Assembly: GCF_017562075.2 (NCBI RefSeq)
Contig: NW_024427588.1
Coordinates: 1-64,000 of the forward strand
DNA length: 64,000 nucleotides
Source of the DNA: Anopheles merus
Taxonomy: Eukaryota; Arthropoda; Insecta; Diptera; Culicidae
Reading direction: 5' to 3'
Made by a program: the position numbers and the translations under genes. Below, in pieces: positions 30,679-41,153 of the stretch (the first letter of the stretch is position 1; each line of letters begins with the position of its first letter). The notes beneath the pieces were generated by a model. It saw only the letters and a list, made by a program, of their open reading frames with translations. It did not search any database and was not told the origin of the DNA.

Positions 30679-31621
30679 CGCAAACAATGAGACCCCAAAT
30701 TTTGAGTGATTCAGGCCGAGGGGTATGAGGAAGCTTGAGGAAGCTTGAGGAAGCAAGGAGAAACGCGCTGCGATGAGAGTTCGCATTCTGTTTTACACGC
30801 GTGCTTCACTAACACCAATACAAATACCGTGCTTTGACGAGCCGTCTGTGAATGTGTGCGTCTTCTTTCAGCGAGCTCAACAACTTGGAGCTGCTCGTCA
30901 CATCGTGTTGTCTCGCTTACACTACAGCATCGAACCATCACTCTGTATGTCCCCCTCCAACGCGTACAAAACCACCAGTACAGCGCGACGCTTTGCCGGA
31001 GATGGTTGTGCGCGTTTTGTTCTAAGTCCCGCGCGCAGTGTTTGTGCGCTGGTGCGCATTTCGTTCAAAGTCTCGTGCGCTGGTATGTTTTGGTGAAGTG
31101 TGAAGTGAACAAACAATGTGCACAGACGCACATGCTGTGCGGGCAACGACATGTAAGGATCCATTTATTCACAGATATGTGTTTGCTGGATGGAGGTCGT
31201 ACTTAGCAGTACGACGACATGATGTGTGTTTTTGTCAGGTTCTAAATGTGTTACGAAAGTTTACATTAAGTTTCAATAAAGTGTTTAATGTCACCAAAAA
31301 TGACCGTGTTTGTGTTTGCTTTTAGAATTATTGCGCATTTGCGATCGTGTCTATGCATGAAAGAAAACGAGAAACGAAAGAAACAACTATCTTTATATGT
31401 GTTCGTAGCATGACGAAAAGAACACAACACATTGAGAACTGCAGAGCTCACCGTGCGTTGTGGGTGGGGAGGGGGAGGGTTCGCGGGAGGATGTAACTCA
31501 TTCCTCTAAGAGTAACTGCTAACGGAGGACGGTACTCAAATCACTCAAAAAATACACTCATTTTGCCGGACGGGGGAGGACGGCACTCAAATCACTCCAA
31601 AAAAACACTCATTTTGCTTGC
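30679..31621 (+). repeat. Unrecognised ~1-kb dispersed repeat, copy 1
   Basis: Begins CGCAAACAATGAGACCCCAA and aligns with 53180-54245 and, inverted, with copy 2 (31622-33829). It contains an intron-like segment 31153-31238 (GTAAGG to TTTTTGTCAG), a hairpin in it (GTCGTACT-TAGC-AGTACGAC), AATAAA at 31275-31280 with a GT-rich stretch after it, and ACTCAAATCACTC modules near 31539 and 31580. Open frames in the head region share about 55 residues between copies and then diverge by single-base indels, which argues against a conserved protein. No family recognised. Confidence 0.75.
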
Positions 31622-33829
31622 TACATCTCCTCCCCTTTCCCCCTCTCCTAGAACTCATATAAACAATGTTAGTGAGAGAATGGGAAGAGACGGAGGAGCA
31701 TCCCCGTCCGGCAAAATGAGTGTATTTTTGAGTGATTTGAGTGACGCTAGCGACCACCCGTCCGGCAAAATGAGTATATTTTTTGAGTGATTTGAGTGAC
31801 GCTAGCGAAGTACAGTCCCGTCTGTCAAAATGAGTGTATTTTTTGAGTGATTTGAGTACCATCCCCCGTTAGCAGTTACTCTTGGAGGAATGAGTAACAC
31901 CTCGTGCGAGCCCTCCCCCCAAGTAGCAGAGCCGATGTTGTTGAGAGGTTTTTCTGTGAGCCAAAGCGAGAGGCCCTGTCTTCTCTCTCTAGATTTTGCA
32001 CGGCAAACCGCCGCCCGTGTAGAGGTGTGTGCGTGTGACGAAAATTTATAGATGAAATACGGGGGAAGCGGGGTTTGAAGTCTTTCGTTCGTCACACACA
32101 CATGCATTTACCAGCGGATATCGCTGCACCGAGTATAGCCATCTCTCTCGATCCACCATGATTTTTCTGCTATCGCGCTCATCCGGGTGTTAGGCATCCT
32201 CAGTCTGTCCAGATCTTTCCCTATGGAAGGATGTATTGAAGTGAGGTGCGATTTCTTGTGCGACGTACTTTGCTCGTCTACGTTTTGGGCAGCGTTCCTT
32301 CTTCTTCAGTTATGGAATGATTTATCCTAGCAAATTGTTGAGGTAAGTTTCATGCTCACATGTGTGCTTGTGCAGCTTCGTTCAACTAACCTTTGGCGTC
32401 TAAAAAGTTACAGGTGTGCGCGCTATTTATCAACGACTACCTGCTAGCCTCGTCAACAAACTTCAAAGTGAGCGACGCAAAGAAAACGTTTTCCAGTTTT
32501 AAAATATTAAGGTAAGTTTTGATCTAATCATATGTGTTAAACTCTCCATGGTAATACATACTACTTACATTCATTATTGCTTCATTCAGCTCCCTGTGAG
32601 GACGTCATTACTTAACAGAAGCCGGTTCAACACGCGCAGCTCCTGTTCATGACGTCATCACTAAACTGAAGCCAGCTGAACATGCGCCGCACGGATGGTA
32701 AATTTGGAAGGGGGAAAGCGTTCACACAGCGGGAGTATGCCAAAACACATGTGGGAAGGGAGAGCTATATTATTCAATAAACAGCATGCGAATGTGTGCT
32801 TAAAGCAAATGTGAACAGCCTCATAATTTCTATAAGCAATCCGAAAAAGGGGGTGGAACAAACACATTGGTATGCGTGAGCGGCTGACGAAACCAGAACG
32901 TTTAGATGTGTGCGTGACGGATGGTTCGGGCGCCTTTAGCGATGCTCTCGACAAGCCTGCAAACGAGAGCTTCGTAGAGAGCTTTGTAGAGAACTCAGAT
33001 TACACAGGCCGCCGTCGGTTTTTGCGTCCTTGGGCCCCTCCCCACCCAGAATGTACGGTGCGCTCTGCAGTTGTCAATGTGTTCGTGTTCTTTCCAGTCA
33101 TGCTACCAACACATCCAAAGATATTTGTTTCTTTCGATTCTCGTTTTGTTTCATGCATTGCCACGATCGCGAGTACGCACTTATTCTAACAACAAACACA
33201 AACACGGTCATTTTTGGTTACATTAAATACTTTATTGAAACTTAATGTAAACTCTCGTAACACATTTAGAACCTGACAAAAACACGCATCATGTCGTCGT
33301 ACTGCTAAGTACGACCTCCATCCAGCAAACACATATCTGTGAATAAATGGACCCTTACCTGTCGTTGCCCGCACCGCATGTGCGTCTGCGCACACTGTTT
33401 GTTCACATCACACTTCACCAAAACACACCGGCGCACGAGACTTTGAAAGAAATGCGCACCAACGCAGAAACACTGCGCGCGGAACTTAAAACAAAACGCG
33501 CACAACCATCTCCGGCAAAGCGTCGCGCTGTACTGGTGGTTTTGTACGCGTTGGAGGGGGGGCATACTTAGCGATGGTTCGATGCTGTAGTGTAAGCGAG
33601 ACAACACGATGTGACGAGCAGCTCCAAGTTGTTGAGCTCGCTGAAAGAAGACACACACATTCACAGACGGCTCGTCAAAGCACGGTATTTGTATTGGTGT
33701 TAGTGAAGCGCGCGTGTAAAACAGAATGCGAACTCTCATCGCAGCGCGTTTCTCCTTGCTTTCTCAAGCTTCCTCATACCCCTCGGCCTGAATCACTCAA
33801 AATTTGGGGTCTCATTGTTTGCGTGGCCG
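31622..33829 (-). repeat. Dispersed repeat, copy 2, inverted and interrupted
   Basis: On the minus strand the head runs from 33829. The intron-like segment is 33358-33273 (86 bp, AG|GTAAGG donor), the poly(A) signal is at 33236-33231, and the tail resumes at 31920-31622 after foreign sequence at about 31921-33037. The tail meets copy 1 at about 31621, so the two copies form a large tail-to-tail inverted repeat with arms of about 0.8-0.9 kb. Confidence 0.75.
31921..33037. mobile_element. Unidentified ~1.1-kb insertion in repeat copy 2
   Basis: The repeat text breaks after CCCTCCCC at about 31920 and resumes with CCCTCCCC at about 33036. The inserted sequence begins CCAAGTAGCAG and ends CGTCCTTGG, a short inverted match. 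The two CCCTCCCC words could be an 8-bp target duplication, but the site is low-complexity. No transposase is seen. GTAAGT words occur near 32343 and 32511. Confidence 0.45.
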
Positions 33830-34155
33830 ATTTGCTATCTCCGGCAAAGCGTCGCGCTGTACTGGTGGTTTTGTACGCGTAGGAAGGGGGACATACGATG
33901 CTGTAGTGTAAGCGAGACAACACGATGTGACGAGCAGCTCCAAGTTGCTGATCTCGCTGAAAGAATACACACACATTCACAGACGGTTTGTCAAAGCACG
34001 GTATTTGTATTGGTGTTAGTGAAGCGCGCGTGTAAAACAGAATGCGAACTCTCATCGTAGCGCGTTTCTCCTTGCTTCCTCAAGCTTCCTCAAGCTTCCT
34101 CATACCTCTCGGCCTGAATCACTCAAAATTTGGGCTCTCATTGTTTGCGTGGTAA
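33830..34155 (-). repeat. Head-only fragment of the dispersed repeat
   Basis: Same orientation as copy 2 and directly beside its head. It covers the first ~300 bp of the unit and stops near the CCGGAGATAG segment. Confidence 0.75.
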
Positions 34156-34262
34156 ATTTTAACGCTCGCGAATGAGTGCAAGCAGGTGCGGTATAGAAGA
34201 TAGAGCAAGACAGCCCAGTTATTGTTCAAGCTAGGTCCAAAATGTTTCCTTGGGTAACTGTA

Positions 34263-34924
34263 CCCAAATAGCCAGCTCGTACTTTATAGCTGATTTAGGG
34301 CTGTTTAACGAAAAATCGTTCCGATGTCGTGCTGTGGCTGATTAAGAGATAGACGGTACTTTGCGGAACTATGGAGCTTTTTAATAGGCACATGGTCCTT
34401 TTTGGAACTTTGCGGCTGATTAGCACTATGTGTAGGGTTAATGGTGGAACTTGAAGGCTTGTTAAGAAAGCGTACCGAACTTGGTGGAACTTTATAGCTT
34501 TTTAATGCATGACATCGGTACGAGATGGCTCTTGTCAAAGTGTCAAAGACGGACGCCGGCAATAATCTCATTGCTGCTGCACAAGTTAGATTCGTTAATT
34601 GAAGAATGAATATTGAGTGAAGTAATTGTGAATTATCGGTAAATTGTGTAAAATTTTGTGTAATTCATCAATACAAAAGATTTAAAAATATACATAAGTG
34701 TTTAAACGAAACAAATCTTTTTGTTTATTTCATCGATGACGCTTGCTTGAAAATAAAACACAAAGAAAAATAATCCCGGCCATCGTGGCATCAGGAAGCT
34801 GCTTAGGCGCTGTTTGAAAGACCCACATAGAACTTTGATGCTGTTTATCTACTGCAAAAGGCGAATAAGAGCAAAGATCTTTAGCGTGCCAAAATGAGCT
34901 GCTTAAGCAATTATGGCTATTTGG
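34263..34924. mobile_element. Non-coding transposon (MITE-like) with TA flanks
   Basis: Inverted termini CCCAAATAGCCA (34263-34274) and TGGCTATTTGGG (34913-34924), both flanked by TA, over 662 bp. Inside are repeated words such as GGAACTTTATAGCTTTTTAA and GCTGATTA. No transposase. The TA flanks suggest mobilisation by a Tc1/mariner-type transposase. Confidence 0.65.
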
Positions 34925-35067
34925 GTAATTTACAAAAGTTATGGTATTGTAATAAAAAAATTAAAACGAATAACAATCGAATTGAATATCAAAACATGCA
35001 TTCATGATATCAATATAACATTATAATTTCCTCTCATGGTTAGATAAATTTAATTACTTATTACAAC

Positions 35068-35581
35068 TGTTTAGGATTGAAATGCGCCAAAATATAGGCA
35101 ATTTGATTTACACCGTAGTTAAGCCATAAAACCAATAGCAGCGCCATCTCAAGGCAATGACACAACTACCCCCTTTGCACAATAGCGCCATCTACGTAGT
35201 TAGTTATGCAAATCATGGGGTCAAAGGGTGGTGACTTGACTAATAATTAGGAAACATTTGTATGTCCACGGAAAGAGGGGAAATGAAGCCAGCGTACAAA
35301 CCCAAAATGTAAACATCGCTAACGGAACACAGCAATTTGTAATGAGTACCCCTAGAAATACCTTCAGAATTCAGTTAACAGCACAGATTTTGGAGCTTGA
35401 ATTTAATTCTACATCTTCATATCACCTTGCTAGCAAATCTTGCATAGAGTCCTTGGCGGGTAGCTCTTGCTTGACACTTGTTAGCGCTCTCCGGTGAATA
35501 TGGTAACTGTGCTGATTTTTGCTCCCATACAAAACTCGAGTCGCGAGTTTAACTATCTAGTGTAGGGTGCAATCCTACACA
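35068..35581 (+). repeat. BEL-type LTR 1
   Basis: 514 bp, preceded by ACAAC. It differs from LTR 2 at 35169 or so (CTACCCCC against CTACTCCC). Confidence 0.92.
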
Positions 35582-35583
35582 TT

Positions 35584-35602
35584 TTGGTCCTTCGAACCGG
35601 AT
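35584..35602 (+). promoter_or_regulatory. Primer-binding site of BEL copy 1 (copy 2 at 39884)
   Basis: TGGTCCTTCGAACCGG lies a few bases after the LTR. A TGGTCC(T)TCGAACCGG-type site is usual in insect BEL elements. The same sequence follows LTR 2. Confidence 0.6.
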
Positions 35603-35730
35603 AGCCGGAAACCCTGAAATTCCGGTATGTTACGTAGTAAAGTGAAGTAACAGTGAAAAAGTGAAGACATGCCAAACATGGCGGTATACATTCTTCGAAC
35701 CAGTGACGACGACATCTGATGAATAACATC

Positions 35731-36771
35731 CCTTCGTGGTGCGCGTTGACTCGGGCAACGGCACACGGCTGGCCAGCGCAGGTTCATCCACTGGCAGCCG
35801 ATTCTTCCCTTCGTGGTGCGCGTTGTTTCGGACAACGGCACACGGCTGGCCAGCACAGGTTCATCCACTGGCAGCCGACTCATCCCTTCGTGGTGCGCGT
35901 TGATTTGGACAACGACACACGGTTGGCCAGCGCAGGATCATCCACTGGCAACCGATTCTTCCCTTCGTGGTGCGCGTTGATTTGGTCAACGGCACACGGC
36001 TGGCCAGCGCAGGTTCATCCACTGGCAGCCAACTCATCCCTTCGTGGTGCGCGTTGATTTGGACAACGGCACACGGTTGGCCAGCGCAGGATCATTCACT
36101 GGCAACCGATTCTTCCCTTCGTGGTGCGCGTTGATTTGGTCAACGGCACACGGCTGGCCAGCGCAGGTTCATCCACTGGCAGCCGACTCATCCCTTCGTG
36201 GTGCGCGTTGATTTGGACAACGGCACACGGTTGGCCAGCGCAGGATCATCCACTGGCAACCGATTCTTCCCTTCGTGGTGCGCGTTGATTTGGTCAACGG
36301 CACACGGCTGGCCAGCGCAGGTTCATCCACTGGCAACCGATTCTTCCCTTCGTGGTGCGCGTTGATTTGGACAACGGCACACGGTTGGCCAGCGCAGGTT
36401 CATCCACTGGCAGCCGACTCATCCCTTCGTGGTGCGCGTTGATTTGGTCAACGGCACACGGTTGGCCAGCGCAGGATCATCCACTGGCAGCCGATTCTTA
36501 CCTTCGGGTGCGCGTTGATTTGGTCAACGGCACACGGCTGGCCAGCGCAGGGTCATCCACTGGCAACCGATTCTTCCCTTCGTGGTGCGCGTTGATTTGG
36601 TCAACGGCACACGGCTGGCCAGCGCAGGTTCATCCACTGGCAGCCGACTCATCCCTTCGTGGTGCGCGTTGACTCGGGCAACGGCACACGGCTGGCCAGC
36701 GCAGGATCATCCACTGGCAGCCGATTCTTCCCTTCGTGGTGCGCGTTGACTCGGACAACGGCACACTGCTC
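35731..36771 (+). repeat. 77-bp minisatellite in the leader of BEL copy 1
   Basis: About 13.5 tandem units of 77 bp, each starting CCTTCGTGGTGCGCGTTGA and containing GGCCAGCGCAGG and CATCCACTGGCA. Two main unit types alternate (ACGGCTGG/ACGGTTGG; GGTTCATC/GGATCATC). As 77 is not a multiple of three, reading frames rotate; long open frames across it are incidental. Confidence 0.95.
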
Positions 36772-36853
36772 ACTTAGCGTGAGATTCATTTCATCATTCG
36801 GCACATTTCATTGGAAATAATTGTATCGCAAAAAATCAGCGTCGAATTAAGTA

Positions 36854-39190
36854 ATGCCAACAACTCGATCCACATCGAAACGTACGGAAAGCCAAGCAAT
36901 GCAATCAGAAAACGCAACACCTCAGCCTGAGATGCAAGCCTCGCACTCAAAAACACAAGCTGAAGCCATGGAGTCCAAAGCAAAAGCAGTTGCTGAACAA
37001 TCATTCCATGATGCAGAGTTTTCTACTAACCAACGTGAGCTGAAGATGTTGCGACTGCATCATTCTAGTCAGCAGCGAAAACTCGCAAAGTTGCTGGAAG
37101 ACGTCACAACAACACCAGTAAATGCAACTACATACAACGTAAAATACAGTTACCTGCAAGATCTAAAAGCAAAACAAACAGAGATCTTTGAGAAAATAGT
37201 AGCCCTGGACCCAATAGACCTCGAAAACGACTTTTCTGACGACGAAGCATGTGCTTGTATGTACATGAAGTTAGACACCATGATAGCACACGGAACTCCA
37301 ATTGCTGCAGCTACTGCAGTGACTTCCGTGGTATCTTCTTCATTACATCATCTGAACATCCTGATGCCAACATTTGATGGAACATATGAACAGTGGCCTA
37401 AGTTCAAGGCCATGTTCCTGGATATTGTGAAGGAATCTAGCGCATCGGATGCGGTGAAGTTACATCACCTTAACAAGGCCTTGATTGGAAAGGCTAGTGG
37501 CGTGCTGAATGCAAGTCTCATCGCAGGTAACAACTTTGCAAGTGCATGGCAATTGCTGGAGGATCGCTTTGAAAATCCTCGCGTGATCGTGGACTGGCAC
37601 ATCGCGGGATTATTGCAGATGAAACCCGTGGTCAAGGAGTCTGCACGCGGGCTGCGCGAGTTGTTGGAATGTTGTAAAACTCATGTAGATGGTCTATCCT
37701 ACATGAAGAAAGAAGTTGATGGAACCAGCGAATTAATCATCACCCACATCTTGACTTCATGTTTCGATCCTGAAACAAGGAAGCTGTGGGAGCGGACGAT
37801 GAACCGAGGAGAGTTTCCGAAGCTGAAGACAACATTGGAGTTTTTGTGCAGACAGTGCGAAGTGCTGGATCAGTGTGCCTCTGAGAGAGGCAAAAGAGGC
37901 GACAAAGGCAAAATGGTGAGCGCCAAGGTGTACACAGCTTCCATTCAAAACTGCAAGCTCTGCAACGATGATCAGCACAACATCGTTCACTGCCCTGAGT
38001 TTTTGGCGTTATCAACACGAGAGAGACAGATCAAGGCTCAAGAACTTCGTCTTTGTTACAAGTGCCTTGGAGCTGGTCACTCTTCACGACGATGCGAATC
38101 AAGGAGGACATGCCGTAGATGCAATAAACATCATCACACGTTGCTTCATTTTGAGCAACCTGTTGAAATGCCAAGTTCTGAACATGTAGCAACCGCGTCA
38201 CATCAAGAAGAAGAGACATCAGGCACAGGGTCATCATCTTCAAGCAGCCCATCATCACCTCAGATTGTCTTGAGTGTGCAAGGAGCAGCAAATTCTACCG
38301 TCCTGTTATCGACAGTGCTTTTGAACATCGTGGACGATCAAGGAACGAATCATCAAGCTCGTGCACTGCTAGACAGTGGCGCACAATCGAACTTCATTTC
38401 TGGACGACTGGTGCAGCTGCTACGATTGCCACGGAAGATAGTGAACATTCCGTTGTCGGGCATAGGTGGCAGTTCAACCATAAATGTGCGACATTCGGTA
38501 AGAGCTACAATACGATCACGTTGTTCCGAAGACGCCTTCACTTTGGATATGTTGGTCTTGGCTACCCCGTCGGCATCTTTACCAACCCAACCGGTAGACA
38601 TCAGTAGCTGGAACATCCCGGAAGACTACATCTTAGCTGATCCCACCTTTAACCAGCCGGGACGTGTTGACATCATCCTTGGAGCAGAACTGTTTTACGA
38701 ATTCCTGAAGGAGCGCCGCGTGTCATTTGGTCTGCATCGTCCAATATTGCAAGAATCCAAATTTGGTTGGATAGTCAGTGGCAATGCATTCATCGAACCA
38801 GCATCTGATCCAGTAGTGTGTGCAACAGCTTTAATCACGGATAACTTGAGCATGGTGGCAGCAGAGGACAACGCTGAAATGTCCTTGTCACATCATCCAG
38901 TTGTCAGCAACGCAGTCATCAGACATCGTAGTGATCTTCAAAGTGGCCTGCGAAACGGAGTAATCGAAATTCAGAATGACGAGTTAAGGGTCGGACGGGC
39001 CAAACGAGAAGGAGCATCCGTAGCTGACGTCATCTATCCTAAATCATCAGAGAGAGCATCTGAGACATCTACAAGTGATTCTACCGCAGTCTGTCTTGGT
39101 GGCAGTGACTTTGGTGGCATCATATCAGCAACGGGTATACCAAGAAACCACGATTGGGAACTTTGGGCACGATTGGGAACATCACTATAA
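36854..39190 (+). CDS. BEL-type Gag-protease protein, copy 1
   Basis: An open frame of 778 codons. It has a basic N-terminus, then a gag region of the DUF1759 type (MPTFDGTYEQWPKFKAMFLD near 171-190; WQLLEDRFENPR near 232). Zinc-binding clusters are at C367-X2-C-X4-H-X4-C380, C401-X2-C-X4-H-X4-C414 and C420-X2-C with His after it. A retropepsin-like domain of the DUF1758 type has LLDSGAQSNFIS (DSG at 507-509) and FGWIVSGNA near 637. The frame then runs about 110 residues with no RT and stops 177 bp before the next LTR. Full BEL pol is several times longer, so this is a deletion derivative. The open state suggests recent origin. Its protein could assemble particles, but replication would need RT and integrase supplied in trans. 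Confidence 0.9.
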   Translation: MPTTRSTSKRTESQAMQSENATPQPEMQASHSKTQAEAMESKAKAVAEQSFHDAEFSTNQRELKMLRLHHSSQQRKLAKLLEDVTTTPVNATTYNVKYSYLQDLKAKQTEIFEKIVALDPIDLENDFSDDEACACMYMKLDTMIAHGTPIAAATAVTSVVSSSLHHLNILMPTFDGTYEQWPKFKAMFLDIVKESSASDAVKLHHLNKALIGKASGVLNASLIAGNNFASAWQLLEDRFENPRVIVDWHIAGLLQMKPVVKESARGLRELLECCKTHVDGLSYMKKEVDGTSELIITHILTSCFDPETRKLWERTMNRGEFPKLKTTLEFLCRQCEVLDQCASERGKRGDKGKMVSAKVYTASIQNCKLCNDDQHNIVHCPEFLALSTRERQIKAQELRLCYKCLGAGHSSRRCESRRTCRRCNKHHHTLLHFEQPVEMPSSEHVATASHQEEETSGTGSSSSSSPSSPQIVLSVQGAANSTVLLSTVLLNIVDDQGTNHQARALLDSGAQSNFISGRLVQLLRLPRKIVNIPLSGIGGSSTINVRHSVRATIRSRCSEDAFTLDMLVLATPSASLPTQPVDISSWNIPEDYILADPTFNQPGRVDIILGAELFYEFLKERRVSFGLHRPILQESKFGWIVSGNAFIEPASDPVVCATALITDNLSMVAAEDNAEMSLSHHPVVSNAVIRHRSDLQSGLRNGVIEIQNDELRVGRAKREGASVADVIYPKSSERASETSTSDSTAVCLGGSDFGGIISATGIPRNHDWELWARLGTSL

Positions 39191-39367
39191 TTGATACGTA
39201 GATCAATTTCGTCGTGCACACGTGTGCTATTTTACATGGATTTGTCATTATTTCACAGAGTTATTAATCTTTCATATGGAACTAAAGGAACATGAATCAG
39301 AGTAGATCTATCACAGAGTGAGATTGCTTTGCATGAAATTAAATTGTTCCAATTTAAGGTGGCAGGA

Positions 39368-39881
39368 TGTTTAGGATTGAAATGCGCCAAAATATAGGCA
39401 ATTTGATTTACACCGTAGTTAAGCCATAAAACCAATAGCAGCGCCATCTCAAGGCAATGACACAACTACTCCCTTTGCACAATAGCGCCATCTACGTAGT
39501 TAGTTATGCAAATCATGGGGTCAAAGGGTGGTGACTTGACTAATAATTAGGAAACATTTGTATGTCCACGGAAAGAGGGGAAATGAAGCCAGCGTACAAA
39601 CCCAAAATGTAAACATCGCTAACGGAACACAGCAATTTGTAATGAGTACCCCTAGAAATACCTTCAGAATTCAGTTAACAGCACAGATTTTGGAGCTTGA
39701 ATTTAATTCTACATCTTCATATCACCTTGCTAGCAAATCTTGCATAGAGTCCTTGGCGGGTAGCTCTTGCTTGACACTTGTTAGCGCTCTCCGGTGAATA
39801 TGGTAACTGTGCTGATTTTTGCTCCCATACAAAACTCGAGTCGCGAGTTTAACTATCTAGTGTAGGGTGCAATCCTACACA
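39368..39881 (+). repeat. BEL-type LTR 2 (shared, internal)
   Basis: 514 bp, with no target duplication on either side: body sequence borders it on both flanks. Confidence 0.92.
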
Positions 39882-40030
39882 TTTTGGTCCTTCGAACCGG
39901 ATAGCCGGAAACCCTGAAATTCCGGTATGTTACGTAGTAAAGTGAAGTAACAGTGAAAAAGTGAAGACATGCCAAACATGGCGGTAAACATTCTTCGAAC
40001 CAGTGACGACGACATCTGATGAATAACATC

Positions 40031-41071
40031 CCTTCGTGGTGCGCGTTGACTCGGGCAACGGCACACGGCTGGCCAGCGCAGGTTCATCCACTGGCAGCCG
40101 ATTCTTCCCTTCGTGGTGCGCGTTGTTTCGGACAACGGCACACGGCTGGCCAGCACAGGTTCATCCACTGGCAGCCGACTCATCCCTTCGTGGTGCGCGT
40201 TGATTTGGACAACGACACACGGTTGGCCAGCGCAGGATCATCCACTGGCAACCGATTCTTCCCTTCGTGGTGCGCGTTGATTTGGTCAACGGCACACGGC
40301 TGGCCAGCGCAGGTTCATCCACTGGCAGCCAACTCATCCCTTCGTGGTGCGCGTTGATTTGGACAACGGCACACGGTTGGCCAGCGCAGGATCATTCACT
40401 GGCAACCGATTCGTCCCTTCGTGGTGCGCGTTGATTTGGTCAACGGCACACGGCTGGCCAGCGCAGGTTCATCCACTGGCAGCCGACTCATCCCTTCGTG
40501 GTGCGCGTTGATTTGGACAACGGCACACGGTTGGCCAGCGCAGGATCATCAACTGGCAACCGATTCTTCCCTTCGTGGTGCGCGTTGATTTGGTCAACGG
40601 CACACGGCTGGCCAGCGCAGGTTCATCCACTGGCAACCGATTCTTCCCTTCGTGGTGCGCGTTGATTTGGACAACGGCACACGGTTGGCCAGCGCAGGTT
40701 CATCCACTGGCAGCCGACTCATCCCTTCGTGGTGCGCGTTGATTTGGTCAACGGCACACGGTTGGCCAGCGCAGGATCATCCACTGGCAGCCGATTCTTA
40801 CCTTCGGGTGCGCGTTGATTTGGTCAACGGCACACGGCTGGCCAGCGCAGGGTCATCCACTGGCAACCGATTCTTCCCTTCGTGGTGCGCGTTGATTTGG
40901 TCAACGGCACACGGCTGGCCAGCGCAGGTTCATCCACTGGCAGCCGACTCATCCCTTCGTGGTGCGCGTTGACTCGGGCAACGGCACACGGCTGGCCAGC
41001 GCAGGATCATCCACTGGCAGCCGATTCTTCCCTTCGTGGTGCGCGTTGACTCGGACAACGGCACACTGCTC
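40031..41071 (+). repeat. 77-bp minisatellite in the leader of BEL copy 2
   Basis: The same array, 4300 bp downstream, with the same unit order and number. I see two differences: GATTCGTCCC near 40411 and CATCAACTGG near 40549. Confidence 0.95.
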
Positions 41072-41153
41072 ACTTAGCGTGAGATTCATTTCATCATTCG
41101 GCACATTTCATTGGAAATAATTGTATCGCAAAAAATCAGCGTCGAATTAAGTA

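Noticed and set aside
30773..31096. A conserved small protein in the head of the dispersed repeat
   Set aside because: The first ~55 residues agree between copies because the DNA agrees; single-base indels then change the frame in each copy, and the opposite strand is equally open.
35719..36672. Open frames across the 77-bp repeats
   Set aside because: The period is not a multiple of three and the frames exist only because the unit lacks stops in some phases; no start or domain support.
35731..36771. Regular repeats that could suggest a CRISPR array
   Set aside because: The whole 77-bp unit repeats with no unique spacers, it lies inside an LTR element leader, and the genome is eukaryotic.
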